From Akkermansiaceae bacterium (lineage in GTDB: Bacteria; Verrucomicrobiota; Verrucomicrobiia; Verrucomicrobiales; Akkermansiaceae), in NCBI GenBank assembly GCA_903827375.1, contig CAIKHZ010000177.1, forward strand, positions 1 through 63,243: a DNA stretch of 63,243 nt. Reading direction: 5' to 3'. The position numbers and the translations under genes were made by a program. Positions 50,758-60,482 of the stretch are shown piece by piece. How positions within the stretch are numbered: the stretch's first letter is position 1; each line of letters starts with the position of its first letter. A model generated the notes under the pieces. That model worked only from the letters and a program-made list of their open reading frames with translations, did not search any database and was not told the origin of the DNA.

Positions 50758-52212
50758 ATGCCCTATTTAGTAACTATCGGCCTTGAAGTTCACTGCCAGG
50801 TCAAGACACAAACCAAGATGTTTTGTGCCTGTCGCACCTCGTTTGGCGAGGAGCCCAACACGCATACTTGTCCGGTATGTCTGGGCCTACCCGGTGCCTT
50901 GCCTGTGCTGAATGAGGCTGCCATTGAGCAAACTTTGCTGAGTGGTTTAATGTTAGGTTGCAGTTCGCCGGAAATTTCAAAGTGGGACCGCAAGAGTTAC
51001 TTCTATCCGGACATGCCGAAGAATTTTCAGACGACGCAGTTTGATCTGCCCTTGTGCATTGGGGGAGGGGTTCCGCTCTACGCCCATTGCTATCCGGGCG
51101 ACGCCCGAAGAGAGGGTGCTGGGGCTGATAAAGTGGTTCGGCTCAACCGGATCCACCTTGAGGAAGACGTTGCGAAATCGACGCATCTTGGCAGCTCGTC
51201 GCTCATTGATTTCAATCGTGCGGGCACGCCGCTGATGGAGATTGTTAGCGAGCCGGACTTGGAAAGTGGTGAGGAGGCCTACGCCTATCTCCGCTCGCTC
51301 CAGATGATTCTCATCCAAGGCGGTGTGTCCGATGCCGATATGGAAAAAGGCCAGTTGCGTTGCGACGTGAATATCTCGCTGCGGCGAATGCCGGAGGAAC
51401 CGCTCGGCCCCAAGGTCGAACTCAAAAACCTCAACTCAATCTCAGCCATCCGCCGCGCCATTCACTTTGAAATTGAGCGCCAGGGTGAGGACCTCTCGCA
51501 GGGCCGTGCGCAGGTCCAATCGACCCGCCGCTGGGATGACGAGCGCGGCGAGACTCAGCTCATGCGCACCAAGGAGGATGCGCACGACTACCGATATTTT
51601 GCCTGCCCCGATTTGCTGCCGATCCGCACGGCTCCATTGTTGGAAAAAGTCCGTCCGCGGCTGCCTGAGTTGCCTCACGAATTGGCACTTCGCTTCAAAC
51701 GCGACCTCGGCGTCACCGACTACGATGCCGCCGTGCTCTCATCAAATGGCAAACTTGCTTCCTTGTTCGATAGCCTGGCCAAAACCTCCAGCCATCCCAA
51801 GAAAATCGCCAATTTCATCATCAATACCTATCTCGGCACGCTCAATCAGCGGGGATTGACAATCGAAAACTCGCCCATCCCGAATGACGAGATTCAGAAG
51901 ATTGCTAACAGCACGCTTTCTGATGCGCTTTCCTCAAGCCAGGCCAGGGAAATTGTATTCGATTTGATAGACACACCCGGAATGACGTTTGAGGCCGTCG
52001 TGGCGAGCCGAGGATATGGTTCGGGTGCCGCAGGTGAATTGGAGGCTCTCGTCGATCAAGTCATCGCAGAGAACCCCACCGAGGTCGGATTGATTAAAGC
52101 AGGCAACCTGAAGTTGCTTAACTTTCTAACCGGCAAGGTCATGAAGGCGGCCACCTCAAAACCCAATCCGAAGCAAGTGACCGATTTGCTCAGCGCCCGT
52201 TTGTCAGGCTGA
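50758..52212 (+). CDS. gatB: Asp/Glu-tRNA amidotransferase subunit B
   Basis: The 484-residue product begins YLVTIGLEVHCQVKTQTKMFCAC and has HTCPVCLGLPGALPVLN (zinc-linked Cys pairs), SKWDRKSYFYPDMPKNFQTTQF, LIDFNRAGTPLMEIVSEPDL and SLRRMPEEPLGPKVELKNLNS. The C-terminal YqeY-like tail has NPKQVTDLL. With GatA and GatC, which are not in the window, it amidates misacylated tRNA(Gln) or tRNA(Asn). Length and order of motifs are complete. Confidence 0.97.
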   Translation: MPYLVTIGLEVHCQVKTQTKMFCACRTSFGEEPNTHTCPVCLGLPGALPVLNEAAIEQTLLSGLMLGCSSPEISKWDRKSYFYPDMPKNFQTTQFDLPLCIGGGVPLYAHCYPGDARREGAGADKVVRLNRIHLEEDVAKSTHLGSSSLIDFNRAGTPLMEIVSEPDLESGEEAYAYLRSLQMILIQGGVSDADMEKGQLRCDVNISLRRMPEEPLGPKVELKNLNSISAIRRAIHFEIERQGEDLSQGRAQVQSTRRWDDERGETQLMRTKEDAHDYRYFACPDLLPIRTAPLLEKVRPRLPELPHELALRFKRDLGVTDYDAAVLSSNGKLASLFDSLAKTSSHPKKIANFIINTYLGTLNQRGLTIENSPIPNDEIQKIANSTLSDALSSSQAREIVFDLIDTPGMTFEAVVASRGYGSGAAGELEALVDQVIAENPTEVGLIKAGNLKLLNFLTGKVMKAATSKPNPKQVTDLLSARLSG

Positions 52213-52219
52213 GGATGAC

Positions 52220-52612
52220 TCAGAACGCATCCCTAACACGGTTGACCCGTGGCAACTTGCCCTCGGCGACGTATATCTCGATCACGTCAAAGCGCCACGG
52301 CAATTGGCGCGTGCCGAGGCGCCGCAGCCAGTCGTTGGCACCGCGCTCGATGAGTTCCTGCTTGGCCTTGTCCACCGCATCCAAGGGCCGAATCTTGCTG
52401 GACTCATGGCGGGTCTTGACCTCGACGAATAACAACAGCCGGTTCTCACGGGCAATGATATCAACTTCCCCAGTGCGCCGCCCCCGCCGCTCATTGCGGT
52501 AGTTTCTAGCTAAAATCTTGCACTGATGGGCACGCAACCACGCAGTGGCCACGTCTTCCCCGTAGCGGCCGAGCCACTGCCGGTCTCGCTCCTCACCATC
52601 AGGCCCGGTCAA
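52220..52612 (-). CDS. UPF0102/YraN family nuclease-like protein
   Basis: The conserved part is about 130 residues: [43 protein letters not shown] and [28 protein letters not shown], with the PD-(D/E)XK-type core E-x-D ... E-V-K. YraN proteins are thought to act with DNA metabolism; function is uncertain. A TTG at 52612 gives the usual length and overlaps the end of rnhB by 14 bp. The frame continues to ATG 52708 and beyond inside rnhB, which would be a much longer overlap. Confidence 0.85.
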   Translation of the reverse strand: MTGPDGEERDRQWLGRYGEDVATAWLRAHQCKILARNYRNERRGRRTGEVDIIARENRLLLFVEVKTRHESSKIRPLDAVDKAKQELIERGANDWLRRLGTRQLPWRFDVIEIYVAEGKLPRVNRVRDAF

Positions 52613-53222
52613 ATGGCAAGGTGAGTTGAGCCACGGGCTCAAACGAGCGACGATGGTGGCGACAAGGGCCGTGAATCCGAAGCGCTTCAAGATGCCTCTT
52701 TGTGCCATATCCTTGATGCTTCGCAAAGCCGTAAAGTGGAAATTCCGCATCAATCTCAGCCAGCAACCGGTCGCGCGTCACCTTGGCGAGGATGCTCGCC
52801 GCCGCAATCGAGCACGAGAGCGAGTCGCCTTTCACAATGCCATCGTGCGGCCACGGAAAGTCCCGCAGCGGCAGGCCGTCGATGAGGCAATGGTCCGGCG
52901 TCACTCCCAGCGCCGCCACGGCCCGCCGCATTGCCAGATGAGTCGCCCGCAAGATGTTCAGCGCGTCAATCTCCTCTGCGGACGCAAGCGCAACTGCCCA
53001 ACGCAGGGTTGGATCTCCGGTTAGAATCTGATAGAGCAACTCGCGTTTCTTAGCGCTGAGTTTCTTCGAGTCGTTCAGTCCCGGGTCGATGAATCCGGCA
53101 GGCAAGATCACTGCTGCTGCTGCCACTGGCCCAGCCAGCGGCCCGCGTCCCGCCTCGTCCACCCCGGCCACGCAGGTCAATCCGCGGGCATGCAGGGCGT
53201 ATTCAAGAGAAAAATCGGGCAT
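52599..53222 (-). CDS. rnhB: ribonuclease HII
   Basis: The 207-residue protein has the RNase H2 signature [17 protein letters not shown] (D, E), a metal-site Asp in HCLIDGLPL, and [24 protein letters not shown] with the Ser/Ala-rich helix. [18 protein letters not shown] follows. It cleaves the RNA of RNA-DNA hybrids and ribonucleotides in DNA. The yraN-like gene overlaps its 3' end on the same strand, a common pairing. Confidence 0.96.
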   Translation of the reverse strand: MPDFSLEYALHARGLTCVAGVDEAGRGPLAGPVAAAAVILPAGFIDPGLNDSKKLSAKKRELLYQILTGDPTLRWAVALASAEEIDALNILRATHLAMRRAVAALGVTPDHCLIDGLPLRDFPWPHDGIVKGDSLSCSIAAASILAKVTRDRLLAEIDAEFPLYGFAKHQGYGTKRHLEALRIHGPCRHHRRSFEPVAQLTLPFDRA

Positions 53223-53351
53223 TACGGACCGAAGATTGAGGGAAGTAGCTCCTCGTGTCGAGCGCCGCCGACAAGCAGAATGCGAGAAGGCAATCCACGA
53301 GAACGTCTTAGGTTGAATCAGGCCGGGTTAGCAGGTGCGCTTGTCTGAGCA

Positions 53352-53786
53352 TCAGCGTTGGGACGCGGCGGCGTCCTTGACCTTCTTCCCGAAGGCACTC
53401 AAGTCCGCCTTGTCCATGCCCGGCTTCATTTCGGCCACGACCGTCTCGCAGGCCGCATCGGTCACGACCACTCGCGGGGTCGGGCCGTCCATGCTGACCA
53501 CAGGCGGAAGGATCGCCCTAACATCCTTTTCCTTGCCGACCACTTCAATGACCACCGTGTCCTGGCGTGGCACTACCTTTTTTACGGCTGCATTGTTGGC
53601 GTTCACCGTGGCGACGCACTTCGGACAATTCGGGTCCCAGTAAGCTTGGTAAAAGACAAAGGAAATCAGCTTGCCAGATTTGGCGGCCGATTCCTTGGCA
53701 CTCTCAACTTTTTTTTCGTTGATAGCGGGAAAGACAGTCCCAATCCCCAACACGGCTACCAAGGCGACTAACCATACAGCTTTCAT
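53352..53786 (-). CDS. secreted CxxC protein, thioredoxin-like
   Basis: The 144-residue product has a signal peptide (MKAVWLVALVAVLGIGTVFPA). A thioredoxin-like segment with F-Y-x-A-Y-W-D-P-N-C-P-K-C-V and a C-terminal LSAFGKKVKDAAASQR follow. The CPKC pair near residue 54 suggests a redox-active or metal-binding site, but the sequence between the strands is short of a full thioredoxin, so the fold assignment is tentative. A cis-Pro equivalent (GPTPRVVV) is visible at about residue 102. Confidence 0.65.
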   Translation of the reverse strand: MKAVWLVALVAVLGIGTVFPAINEKKVESAKESAAKSGKLISFVFYQAYWDPNCPKCVATVNANNAAVKKVVPRQDTVVIEVVGKEKDVRAILPPVVSMDGPTPRVVVTDAACETVVAEMKPGMDKADLSAFGKKVKDAAASQR

Positions 53787-53914
53787 ACACCGGTGTGACT
53801 ATTCCCCTGGGGCGGTCTTGTCAATGACGTTTCGGTGCCGAGATGAAATTTCATCGCAGCAAAGTCTCCCGGCCCAGCCAAAGGGGCGTGGTCGGCTCAG
53901 CCCCTTGCAAATGC

Positions 53915-53946
53915 ACAAAAAACGGGCACCGCGAGGTGCCCGTTTG
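53915..53946 (-). terminator. intrinsic terminator of rpsU
   Basis: On the minus strand AAACGGGCACC-TCGC-GGTGCCCGTTT forms an 11-bp stem with a 4-nt loop, followed by further T residues (TTTG). It lies 27 bp past the rpsU stop, in the right orientation for that transcript. Confidence 0.9.
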
Positions 53947-53972
53947 GTTTCCGACCTGGGGAACAGGTAAAA

Positions 53973-54212
53973 TTAATCGGCGAGTTCGACTTTTTCGGTG
54001 TTGTGGGCGGAACCGGTGCCGGACGTGTAGCGCCAGCGGATCTTGTTGCGCTTGGATGCGGTGCGGAGTTTGCGCTGTCTGCGCTCGGTGGGCGTTTCAA
54101 ATGAGCGCCGACGCCGGATTTCTTCCAGCACTCCTTCGGTATCGAGTTTTGTCTTGAGGCGCTTGAGAGCCCGATCGACAGGCTCGCCTTTCTTCATGAT
54201 CACTCCACGCAT
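53973..54212 (-). CDS. rpsU: 30S ribosomal protein S21 (bS21)
   Basis: The 79-residue basic protein has the bS21 pattern: VIMKKGEPVDRALKRLKTKLDTEGVLEEIRRRRSFETPTERRQRKL. The C-terminus is longer than in many bacteria and ends in SGTGSAHNTEKVELAD. bS21 sits near the anti-Shine-Dalgarno region of 16S rRNA. The gene has a well-formed promoter and intrinsic terminator and stands as a single unit. Confidence 0.93.
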   Translation of the reverse strand: MRGVIMKKGEPVDRALKRLKTKLDTEGVLEEIRRRRSFETPTERRQRKLRTASKRNKIRWRYTSGTGSAHNTEKVELAD

Positions 54213-54262
54213 GCGATTCGTTGTGTTTTGGTTGGTTGGTTCCGCAGATTGTCGGGACGCGG

Positions 54263-54291
54263 GATATGAAGGAATCCCAGCAACTTGTCAA
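54263..54291 (-). promoter_or_regulatory. sigma70-type promoter of rpsU
   Basis: A perfect TTGACA (54291-54286), a 17-bp spacer and CATATC (54268-54263) on the minus strand, leaving a leader of roughly 45 nt before the rpsU ATG at 54212. Confidence 0.65.
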
Positions 54292-54341
54292 TAATGATCC
54301 CACAAAGAAATTTTTTTATTCTGGGGGGCGGAGGGGGCACC

Positions 54342-55349
54342 TCAGGTATCGAGCAATAGGCGGATGGGCGCTTCGAGGCTGGCCTTGACGTGGTTGAGAA
54401 AGGTGACGGCCTCGCGTCCGTCGATGAGGCGGTGGTCGTAGCTGAGGGCCAGGTACATCATGGGACGGATGATGATTTGACCGTTGCGAGCGACCGGGCG
54501 GTCTTGGATCGAGTGCATCCCGAGGATGCCGCTTTGAGGAGGATTGAGGATGGGGGTGCTGAGCAGGGAGCCATACACGCCGCCATTGGAGATGGTGAAA
54601 ACGCCGCCCTGCAAGTCTGCTAGGGCAATTTTTCCAGCCCGTACTTTTTCGGCATAGCCAACGAGGTCTTGCTCGATGCCTGCCAGAGACTGGCTGTCGC
54701 ATGCCCGCAGCACGGGCACCACCAGACCTTTGTCGCTGCTTATCGCCACTCCGATGTCGTAATAATGATGCTCCACAATCTCGTCTCCATCCACCCGGAC
54801 GTTGAGCGCGGGCACCTGCTTGAGCGCTAGCACCACCGCTTTGACGAAGAATCCCATGTAGCCGAGTTTTACGCCGTGCCGACTGAGGAACCTTTCCTGA
54901 GCTTGCCGCCGCATCTCCATGATCGCACTCATGTCCACTTCGTTGAAAGTCGTTAGAATGGCCGCCGTTTGCTGGGCATTGACGAGTTGTGTGGCAATCT
55001 TGCGGCGCAACATCGACATCGGGCGACGCGTGCTGCGCTCGTCGGCGGGCACAGCAGGCTTCGGCGCGTCGGGTGATTCTATCGGGGTTGCCGGGGTTGG
55101 CGGGGTTGCAGTGCCGGCCGTGTCCAATCGGCCGATTGCGGTGCCGATAGCTACTTCTTGGCCATTGGCGATGAGGATTTCAAGGCGACCATCGCTGGTG
55201 GCTTCAAGTTCATTGGAAACCTTGTCGGTATCCAGGGTGACGAGTCGCTCGCCTTGACGGACGAATTCGCCAGAGGACTTGTGCCAACAGGCAATGTTAG
55301 CGGAACTGATGGATTCGCCCACTGCGGGAACCGTGACGTCGATGAGCAT
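54342..55349 (-). CDS. sucB: 2-oxoglutarate dehydrogenase E2 (dihydrolipoyl succinyltransferase), no E3-binding domain
   Basis: The 335-residue protein has an N-terminal lipoyl domain (residues 1-77, with DKV, the lipoylated Lys in [13 protein letters not shown]). A Pro/Ala-rich linker of about 30 residues follows, then the catalytic domain starting [20 protein letters not shown]. The catalytic HxxxDG is in [12 protein letters not shown] near the C-terminus. The roughly 35-residue peripheral subunit-binding domain usually found between lipoyl and catalytic domains is not seen, and the protein is about 60 residues shorter than typical E2o. It lies 18 bp after sucA. Confidence 0.94.
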   Translation of the reverse strand: MLIDVTVPAVGESISSANIACWHKSSGEFVRQGERLVTLDTDKVSNELEATSDGRLEILIANGQEVAIGTAIGRLDTAGTATPPTPATPIESPDAPKPAVPADERSTRRPMSMLRRKIATQLVNAQQTAAILTTFNEVDMSAIMEMRRQAQERFLSRHGVKLGYMGFFVKAVVLALKQVPALNVRVDGDEIVEHHYYDIGVAISSDKGLVVPVLRACDSQSLAGIEQDLVGYAEKVRAGKIALADLQGGVFTISNGGVYGSLLSTPILNPPQSGILGMHSIQDRPVARNGQIIIRPMMYLALSYDHRLIDGREAVTFLNHVKASLEAPIRLLLDT

Positions 55350-55367
55350 GAAAGGGGAGGGGAGGTG

Positions 55368-58127
55368 TTAGATTGTGAGTGCCTGGCTGAGCAGTGTGTG
55401 CTGCTCGCGGATGTGATTGGCCTTGGAGCCGGATGCAGGACTAGCGGCGGCGATGCGCCCGGCATAGAGGACTTTGCTGCCAACCACAGCTTCGAGCAAG
55501 GGGGCGACGTAGGTCCAAGCCCCCATGTTTGCAGGTTCCTCCTGGCACCATACGAAGCGGTTGGCATTGGAGTACTGGCCTAGCAAAGTTTCGAGCAAGT
55601 CCCTATGGAATGGATAGAGTTGCTCCAAGCGGAGGATCGCCGTGCTGGTGCAAGCCGCCTGTTTGCGCTGGAAACACAAGTCGTAATACACCTTGCCGCT
55701 GCAGAAAATGACCCGCTCAACGGCAGCCGGATCGATCTGTCGGTCAGGATCTGGCAGGATTTCCTGGAAGCAAGTGCCAGCGAGAAAGTCGGCCTCCTTG
55801 GAGACGGCTTCCTGGCGGGCCAGCAGGCTTTTGGGCGTCATGACGATGAGCGGTTTCCGGCAGGGGCTTAGTTTTTGGCGGCGAAGGGCATGGAAAAATT
55901 GGGCGGGAGTGGTGAAGTTGCCGACGACGAGATTGTCTCCGGCGCAGAGTTGGAGGAAGCGCTCGAGGCGGGCGCTGGAGTGCTCCGGCCCCATCCCATC
56001 GTAGCCATGCGGCAAGAGCAGCACGATGTCACTGGGCGTTTGCCATTTGGATTCCGCGCTGGCAATGAATTGGTCGATGACCACTTGCGCGCCGTTGGCA
56101 AAATCGCCAAACTGCGCCTCCCACAGCGTCAGCATCGCCGGATAGCCGAGGGAGTACCCGTAGTCGAAGCCTAACACGGCAAACTCGGACAGCGACGAAT
56201 TGTACACGCAAAATCGGGCTTGCCCGGGGGCGATCTGCTCCAACGGGATGTGGCGCTCGTGGGATTGGGAATCGTAAAATACCGAGTGGCGCTGCGAGAA
56301 CGTGCCGCGCTGGCTGTCCTGCCCGGACAAGCGCACGGGTGTTTGTTCCATGAGCAACGAGCCGATGGCCAACGCTTCAGCGAACGCCCAATCGAAGGGA
56401 CCTCCGTTGTGGAGCGCATGGATGCGACGGGGGATGAAGCGTTTGGCAAGGGTGGGGTTGAGGTGGAAGCCGTCTGGCAGGGTGGTCAGGGCCCGTCCGA
56501 GTTGCTGGAGTTGCTCGCGGCTGATGCCGCTGGCCACTGGCGCGTGGGAATACGGCGGCTGGATGATGGCCGTGGATCCACTGAAGGCCGTGCGCTCGCC
56601 GCTAGCGCTGAGTTCCATCATTTTGTTATAGCCGGCTTCCAACTTCTCCCAGATCGTTTGCTCAATGGCATCAGCCTCCTCCTGGCTGAGAATATCCCGG
56701 GCAACGAGTTGCTGCTTGTAAATTTGGCCAAACGTCTCACGGGCGGCAATCTTCCTAGCCACCAGCGGCTGCGTGAAGGCCGCTTGGTCCGCCTCGTTGT
56801 GGCCTTGGCGGCGATAGCAAAGCATGTCGATGACCACATCGCGGCCAAATTGCTGACGAAATTCGAGGGCCAAGCGCGACGCCCAGAGCAGCGCCATCGG
56901 GTCCTCTCCATTCACGTGCAAGATCGGTGCCTCAATCATCTTTGCCACATCGGTGGCATAGGCCGATGATCGGGCGTCCGCCGGATCGGTGGTGAATCCA
57001 ATCTGGTTGTTGATGATGAGATGGAGCGTGCCGCCGGTGCGGTAGCCGGGCAGTTGTGAGAGATTGAGCAACTCCGCCACCGACCCCTGGCCGGCAAACG
57101 CCGCGTCGCCGTGAATCAGCAGCGGCAGAACTCGCTTGCGGTTGGTGCCCGCCGCGTCATCACCTAGAATCCGTTGGCGGGCACGGGCCTTGCCCTCAAC
57201 GATGGCATTGACGGCTTCAAGATGACTCGGATTGGCGGCGAGGTTGACGCGCACCTTGCCATCGGCCAACTCGCGGATATTTTCGTAACCGAGGTGGTAT
57301 TTCACATCGCCATCACCGGCCACCACCTCGGGCACAAAGTTGGGGGTAAATTCCAACAAAATGGTGGTGAGCGTCTTGCGGAGGAAATTCGCCAGTACGT
57401 TGAGGCGCCCACGGTGTGACATCCCCATCTCAATCTCGGACACCCCGGCCGCCGGACTGCTCTCCAAGATCGCATTGAGCACTACCATCGCACCCTCTCC
57501 GCCTTCTAGCGAAAATCGCTTCTCACCCAAAAATTTTCGCCCTAAAAATTGCTCAAACGCCTCCGCTTCTAACAGCCATCGGAGGGCGTCGGCCATCCGC
57601 TCCGGTGACTCGGCGGCCTCCGTGGCGCGGCTCTCGATGCGCTCTCTGAGCCACTCCCGCACCGCGCTATCGCCAATGTGCATGAACTCGAAACCCATGC
57701 TGCCTGAATAAATCGCATCCAGCGATTCGAGCAATTTGCCCAATTTCATCGACTCTCCGCGGCAAAACGACGGGTGGGACACCGGCCGCGTCAAGTCCGC
57801 CTGACTCACGTCCAATCGGCCACTCTCAAGCTGCGGGTTTCGCGCTGGCGGACCCTCTTCGAGCGGGTTGATCCACGCCTGTGTGTGACCCAGCACTCGG
57901 TAGTTCTCGATCAATCCGCCGACCTTTACCGCGAATGCCCACTCATCACCAACCACGGAACGCCCGCCCATGGACCCAGCTGTCGGTTGCAGCTGCGCCA
58001 TCCCGAGCTCGAATCCCTCGAAAAATGCCGACCAATCGGGCGTCACCAAGCGCGCGTCCTCACGCCACAGGGCGTAATTTTTTTCGAGCAAATCCGCGTT
58101 GGCGCGCGTCGGAACCGTGGCGTTCAT
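55368..58127 (-). CDS. sucA: 2-oxoglutarate dehydrogenase E1 component
   Basis: The 919-residue thiamine-diphosphate enzyme has SHRGRLNVLANFL and GDGDVKYHLGYE, then NPSHLEAVNAIVEGKARARQR and LLIHGDAAFAGQGSVAELLNLSQL, LIINNQIGFTTDPADARSS (thiamine/Mg site), NGEDPMALLWASRLALEFRQ and CYRRQGHNEADQAAFTQPL, a set diagnostic for OdhA/SucA. Later AQFGDFANGAQVVIDQFI and LPHGYDGMGPEHSSARLERFLQL are typical. It decarboxylates 2-oxoglutarate in the TCA cycle. The start at ATG 58127 is supported by a promoter immediately upstream; the frame extends 29 codons farther. Confidence 0.97.
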   Translation of the reverse strand: MNATVPTRANADLLEKNYALWREDARLVTPDWSAFFEGFELGMAQLQPTAGSMGGRSVVGDEWAFAVKVGGLIENYRVLGHTQAWINPLEEGPPARNPQLESGRLDVSQADLTRPVSHPSFCRGESMKLGKLLESLDAIYSGSMGFEFMHIGDSAVREWLRERIESRATEAAESPERMADALRWLLEAEAFEQFLGRKFLGEKRFSLEGGEGAMVVLNAILESSPAAGVSEIEMGMSHRGRLNVLANFLRKTLTTILLEFTPNFVPEVVAGDGDVKYHLGYENIRELADGKVRVNLAANPSHLEAVNAIVEGKARARQRILGDDAAGTNRKRVLPLLIHGDAAFAGQGSVAELLNLSQLPGYRTGGTLHLIINNQIGFTTDPADARSSAYATDVAKMIEAPILHVNGEDPMALLWASRLALEFRQQFGRDVVIDMLCYRRQGHNEADQAAFTQPLVARKIAARETFGQIYKQQLVARDILSQEEADAIEQTIWEKLEAGYNKMMELSASGERTAFSGSTAIIQPPYSHAPVASGISREQLQQLGRALTTLPDGFHLNPTLAKRFIPRRIHALHNGGPFDWAFAEALAIGSLLMEQTPVRLSGQDSQRGTFSQRHSVFYDSQSHERHIPLEQIAPGQARFCVYNSSLSEFAVLGFDYGYSLGYPAMLTLWEAQFGDFANGAQVVIDQFIASAESKWQTPSDIVLLLPHGYDGMGPEHSSARLERFLQLCAGDNLVVGNFTTPAQFFHALRRQKLSPCRKPLIVMTPKSLLARQEAVSKEADFLAGTCFQEILPDPDRQIDPAAVERVIFCSGKVYYDLCFQRKQAACTSTAILRLEQLYPFHRDLLETLLGQYSNANRFVWCQEEPANMGAWTYVAPLLEAVVGSKVLYAGRIAAASPASGSKANHIREQHTLLSQALTI

Positions 58128-58185
58128 GGGCAGTGATGGCAAAACCTGCGCGCGGCTGGCCTCGTTGGGCACCTCGCATGCCCGA

Positions 58186-58214
58186 TACATAAGGGACCTC
58201 AGCCGCTGCGTCAA
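58186..58214 (-). promoter_or_regulatory. sigma70-like promoter of sucAB
   Basis: TTGACG (58214-58209), a 17-bp spacer and TATGTA (58191-58186) on the minus strand. Transcription would start about 50 nt before ATG 58127, which argues against the longer upstream start of the open frame. Confidence 0.5.
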
Positions 58215-58386
58215 ACGAACTTGCTCAGCTGTTCAGGGAGTAAAGCGGGCGGGCCCCGTGGTCCCTTGAGCTTGAACGCTGATTTCTCAGGCTGGAGAGC
58301 CACCAGTTACAACTTGTGACAATATATGTAATGCGGAATCGAATACGGAATTTCCCCAGGGGTAGGCTGGGCTTCGACTGGTGGCA

Positions 58387-60324
58387 TTAAGGCTGATTGA
58401 AGCGAAGCGGAATGCTGCGAATGGGTCTGGGTTCACCGTCGATGCCAAACTCGATGGGCAGAATGGCTGGGCGCTCTTTGAACGGAGCATCGCCATCGTT
58501 GCCGAAGAACGTGCTCCACCATTGTTGCTTGGCGTCGTGGAAGAACAAGTTGTGGCCACCATGAGGCACCGCGAGGAAACGCGGGCCGTACGGGCCGGCG
58601 AGCGAGTCGGAGCTGGCGACGAAGCAATGATAGCGACCGTCAATAAAGTCGGCACAGGACAAAAAGTAGCGCCCGTGGGCTTTGAATACAAACGCGCCCT
58701 CAAAGCCGACCTGATCCGCATTGGAGGGCTTGAGCAATTTTGGAGCCTCGGCCAAGCCGCTCATGTCGTCCTTCATGCGGGCAATTTTGCCGTTTTGAAA
58801 CACGAAATACACGCTCCCGTCGTCGTCACAAAACAACGAGCTATCGATCTCATTGGTTAGCGGGCCGTCGGGTTTGATGTCCACATAGGGACCCTCGGCC
58901 TTGCCCGAAGTGCTTTTGAGGATACCGGTACCGCCTTGCGGATAATTGATGCAGTAAGCAATCCAGAAGGTATTTTTGAAGTAATGCAACTCGGGTGCCC
59001 AGACGGCCTGGTGATCGCCGACCTTTTTTTGCCAGGTCAGGTTTTTCTCGAATGACCAGACGAGGCCGAGGGGTTCCCACGATTGGAGGTCTTTGGATTT
59101 CCAGATGCGGACGCCCTCGTTGGTGTTCCACCAGACTGGTGCGCCGGTGGTGCCGGTGAGGTAATACGTTTGGTCCGGGCCGAGGCATACACAGGTGTCG
59201 CGCACCGGGAAATCCAGCAATGGCTTGAGGCGTTGGACGCCGGGTGCGTTGGTGAATTTGCGGATGAAGGCGACTTCGTCCGGGTTTTTGGGTGAGCCGT
59301 CGCGGCGCAGCAGGTCGTGGAACCAGACGCTTGGCTCAGGCGCGTCTTTCGGCGAGCCCCAGGGGTACTGGCATTGGGTGCGGCCGTTGACCAGGCCCCA
59401 ATTGAAGCACCCGACCTGCTCGCTCTTGAAAAGCGGCAACTCGGACTCGTACTTGGCCCCCAAGGTGCGCGCCATCCATTCGGTGCAAACCACTGGCCGC
59501 CCCCGCTTTTTGCACTCGGCGATCCGCGCCTGCATCCCAGCTTTGTCGCCATAAAAATGAAAACTAACCACGTCGGAAAGCTCGATTTGTTTGTCGCTGA
59601 GTTCCTTGGTGCCGCCCCACACACCGATCGTCAGCGGTTGCTCCGCCGCAGCCTGTCGCGCCCAGTCGAACGCCGCCTCGACCAATGGCAGGCTCTTGTT
59701 GCCCATGCCGGAATTGCCCGGCTCGTTGTACAAATCCCACAGCACAATCCGTGCGTCATGCCCGAAACTGCCTACCAGATCCTTCACATACTTTTCCAAC
59801 TCCGGCCACCCCGCGCGGTCCGTCACTCGCTTCAAGCCGGGACTCGGCACCCAACGGGCGTTTGAGGTGCCCGGCAGCGGATCGTCCTGTTTGCCGAGGT
59901 ACGGGTCGCGATTCGCATCAAATGCGCAGTCGTCAAAAAGCACTGGCATCACCCGCAAGCCGTGACTCGCAGCCAGCGCCAAAAATTGCTCGAAGCGTCG
60001 ATTGAACCCCGCTGGATCCTGCTGCCAAACGATGAATTGCACAAATACCCGGCACGAGTTGTAGCCAAGCCCCTCGGCCCACGCCAGTTCGCGGTCCATC
60101 GTCTTCACGTCGAAACTCTCCGCCTGCCACATCTCCGTGTCGTTCACCGCCGTGCTCGGCACAAAATTAAAACCAAACAACCACGGCTGCTTCCCCTGCC
60201 ACTCGTTCGCCTGCGCCTCGCTCCAGCGACCCGCTGCCATGCCGTGTCCGGCTGATGCCAACAGAAAAAACACGCCCGTACAGGCCCCGGCAATGCATTT
60301 TTGAATCCATATTCCCTTGCTCAT
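58387..60324 (-). CDS. secreted GH5-like + GH43 fusion glycosidase
   Basis: The 645-residue product has a signal peptide (about 1-31). Residues about 45-340 are a (beta/alpha)8 barrel with WDLYNEPGN (acid/base E201) and PVVCTEWMAR (nucleophile E282), a GH5/GH-A-type retaining pair. Residues about 365-640 form a GH43-like five-bladed propeller: RDTCVCLGPDQTYYLTGT, VWAPELHYFKNTFWIAY, LTNEIDSSLFCDDDGSVYFVF (D494) and GFEGAFVFKAHGRYFLSCADF (E542). GH43 enzymes cut arabinosyl or xylosyl linkages, so this protein probably trims hemicellulose and could supply the araBAD operon. No linker or carbohydrate-binding module separates the two catalytic units. Confidence 0.88.
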   Translation of the reverse strand: MSKGIWIQKCIAGACTGVFFLLASAGHGMAAGRWSEAQANEWQGKQPWLFGFNFVPSTAVNDTEMWQAESFDVKTMDRELAWAEGLGYNSCRVFVQFIVWQQDPAGFNRRFEQFLALAASHGLRVMPVLFDDCAFDANRDPYLGKQDDPLPGTSNARWVPSPGLKRVTDRAGWPELEKYVKDLVGSFGHDARIVLWDLYNEPGNSGMGNKSLPLVEAAFDWARQAAAEQPLTIGVWGGTKELSDKQIELSDVVSFHFYGDKAGMQARIAECKKRGRPVVCTEWMARTLGAKYESELPLFKSEQVGCFNWGLVNGRTQCQYPWGSPKDAPEPSVWFHDLLRRDGSPKNPDEVAFIRKFTNAPGVQRLKPLLDFPVRDTCVCLGPDQTYYLTGTTGAPVWWNTNEGVRIWKSKDLQSWEPLGLVWSFEKNLTWQKKVGDHQAVWAPELHYFKNTFWIAYCINYPQGGTGILKSTSGKAEGPYVDIKPDGPLTNEIDSSLFCDDDGSVYFVFQNGKIARMKDDMSGLAEAPKLLKPSNADQVGFEGAFVFKAHGRYFLSCADFIDGRYHCFVASSDSLAGPYGPRFLAVPHGGHNLFFHDAKQQWWSTFFGNDGDAPFKERPAILPIEFGIDGEPRPIRSIPLRFNQP

Positions 60325-60482
60325 GGCCGTTGCCTACGCCGTCGCCCCAGCCATCCTTGCAGAAAAAAATTTCCTGTAAAAAACGTCTTGCCACAAACCC
60401 CAGCTGCCCCTACGTCAGAAGCGTTTTCCAGCCGACTCTCCGCATTCCCCCACCCCACCCAAGTCCCCCACCCCAGCCGATC

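Noticed and set aside
56220..56969. 249-residue frame antisense to sucA
   Set aside because: Shadow frame; sucA motifs are continuous on the other strand.
54342..58127. Calling the sucAB pair pyruvate dehydrogenase
   Set aside because: E1 is the single large OdhA/SucA type, not the alpha/beta or AceE type.
60255..60482. 76-codon extension of phosphofructokinase
   Set aside because: Pro/Ser-rich and partly opposite the signal peptide of the GH5-GH43 gene; PFK homology starts at 60483.
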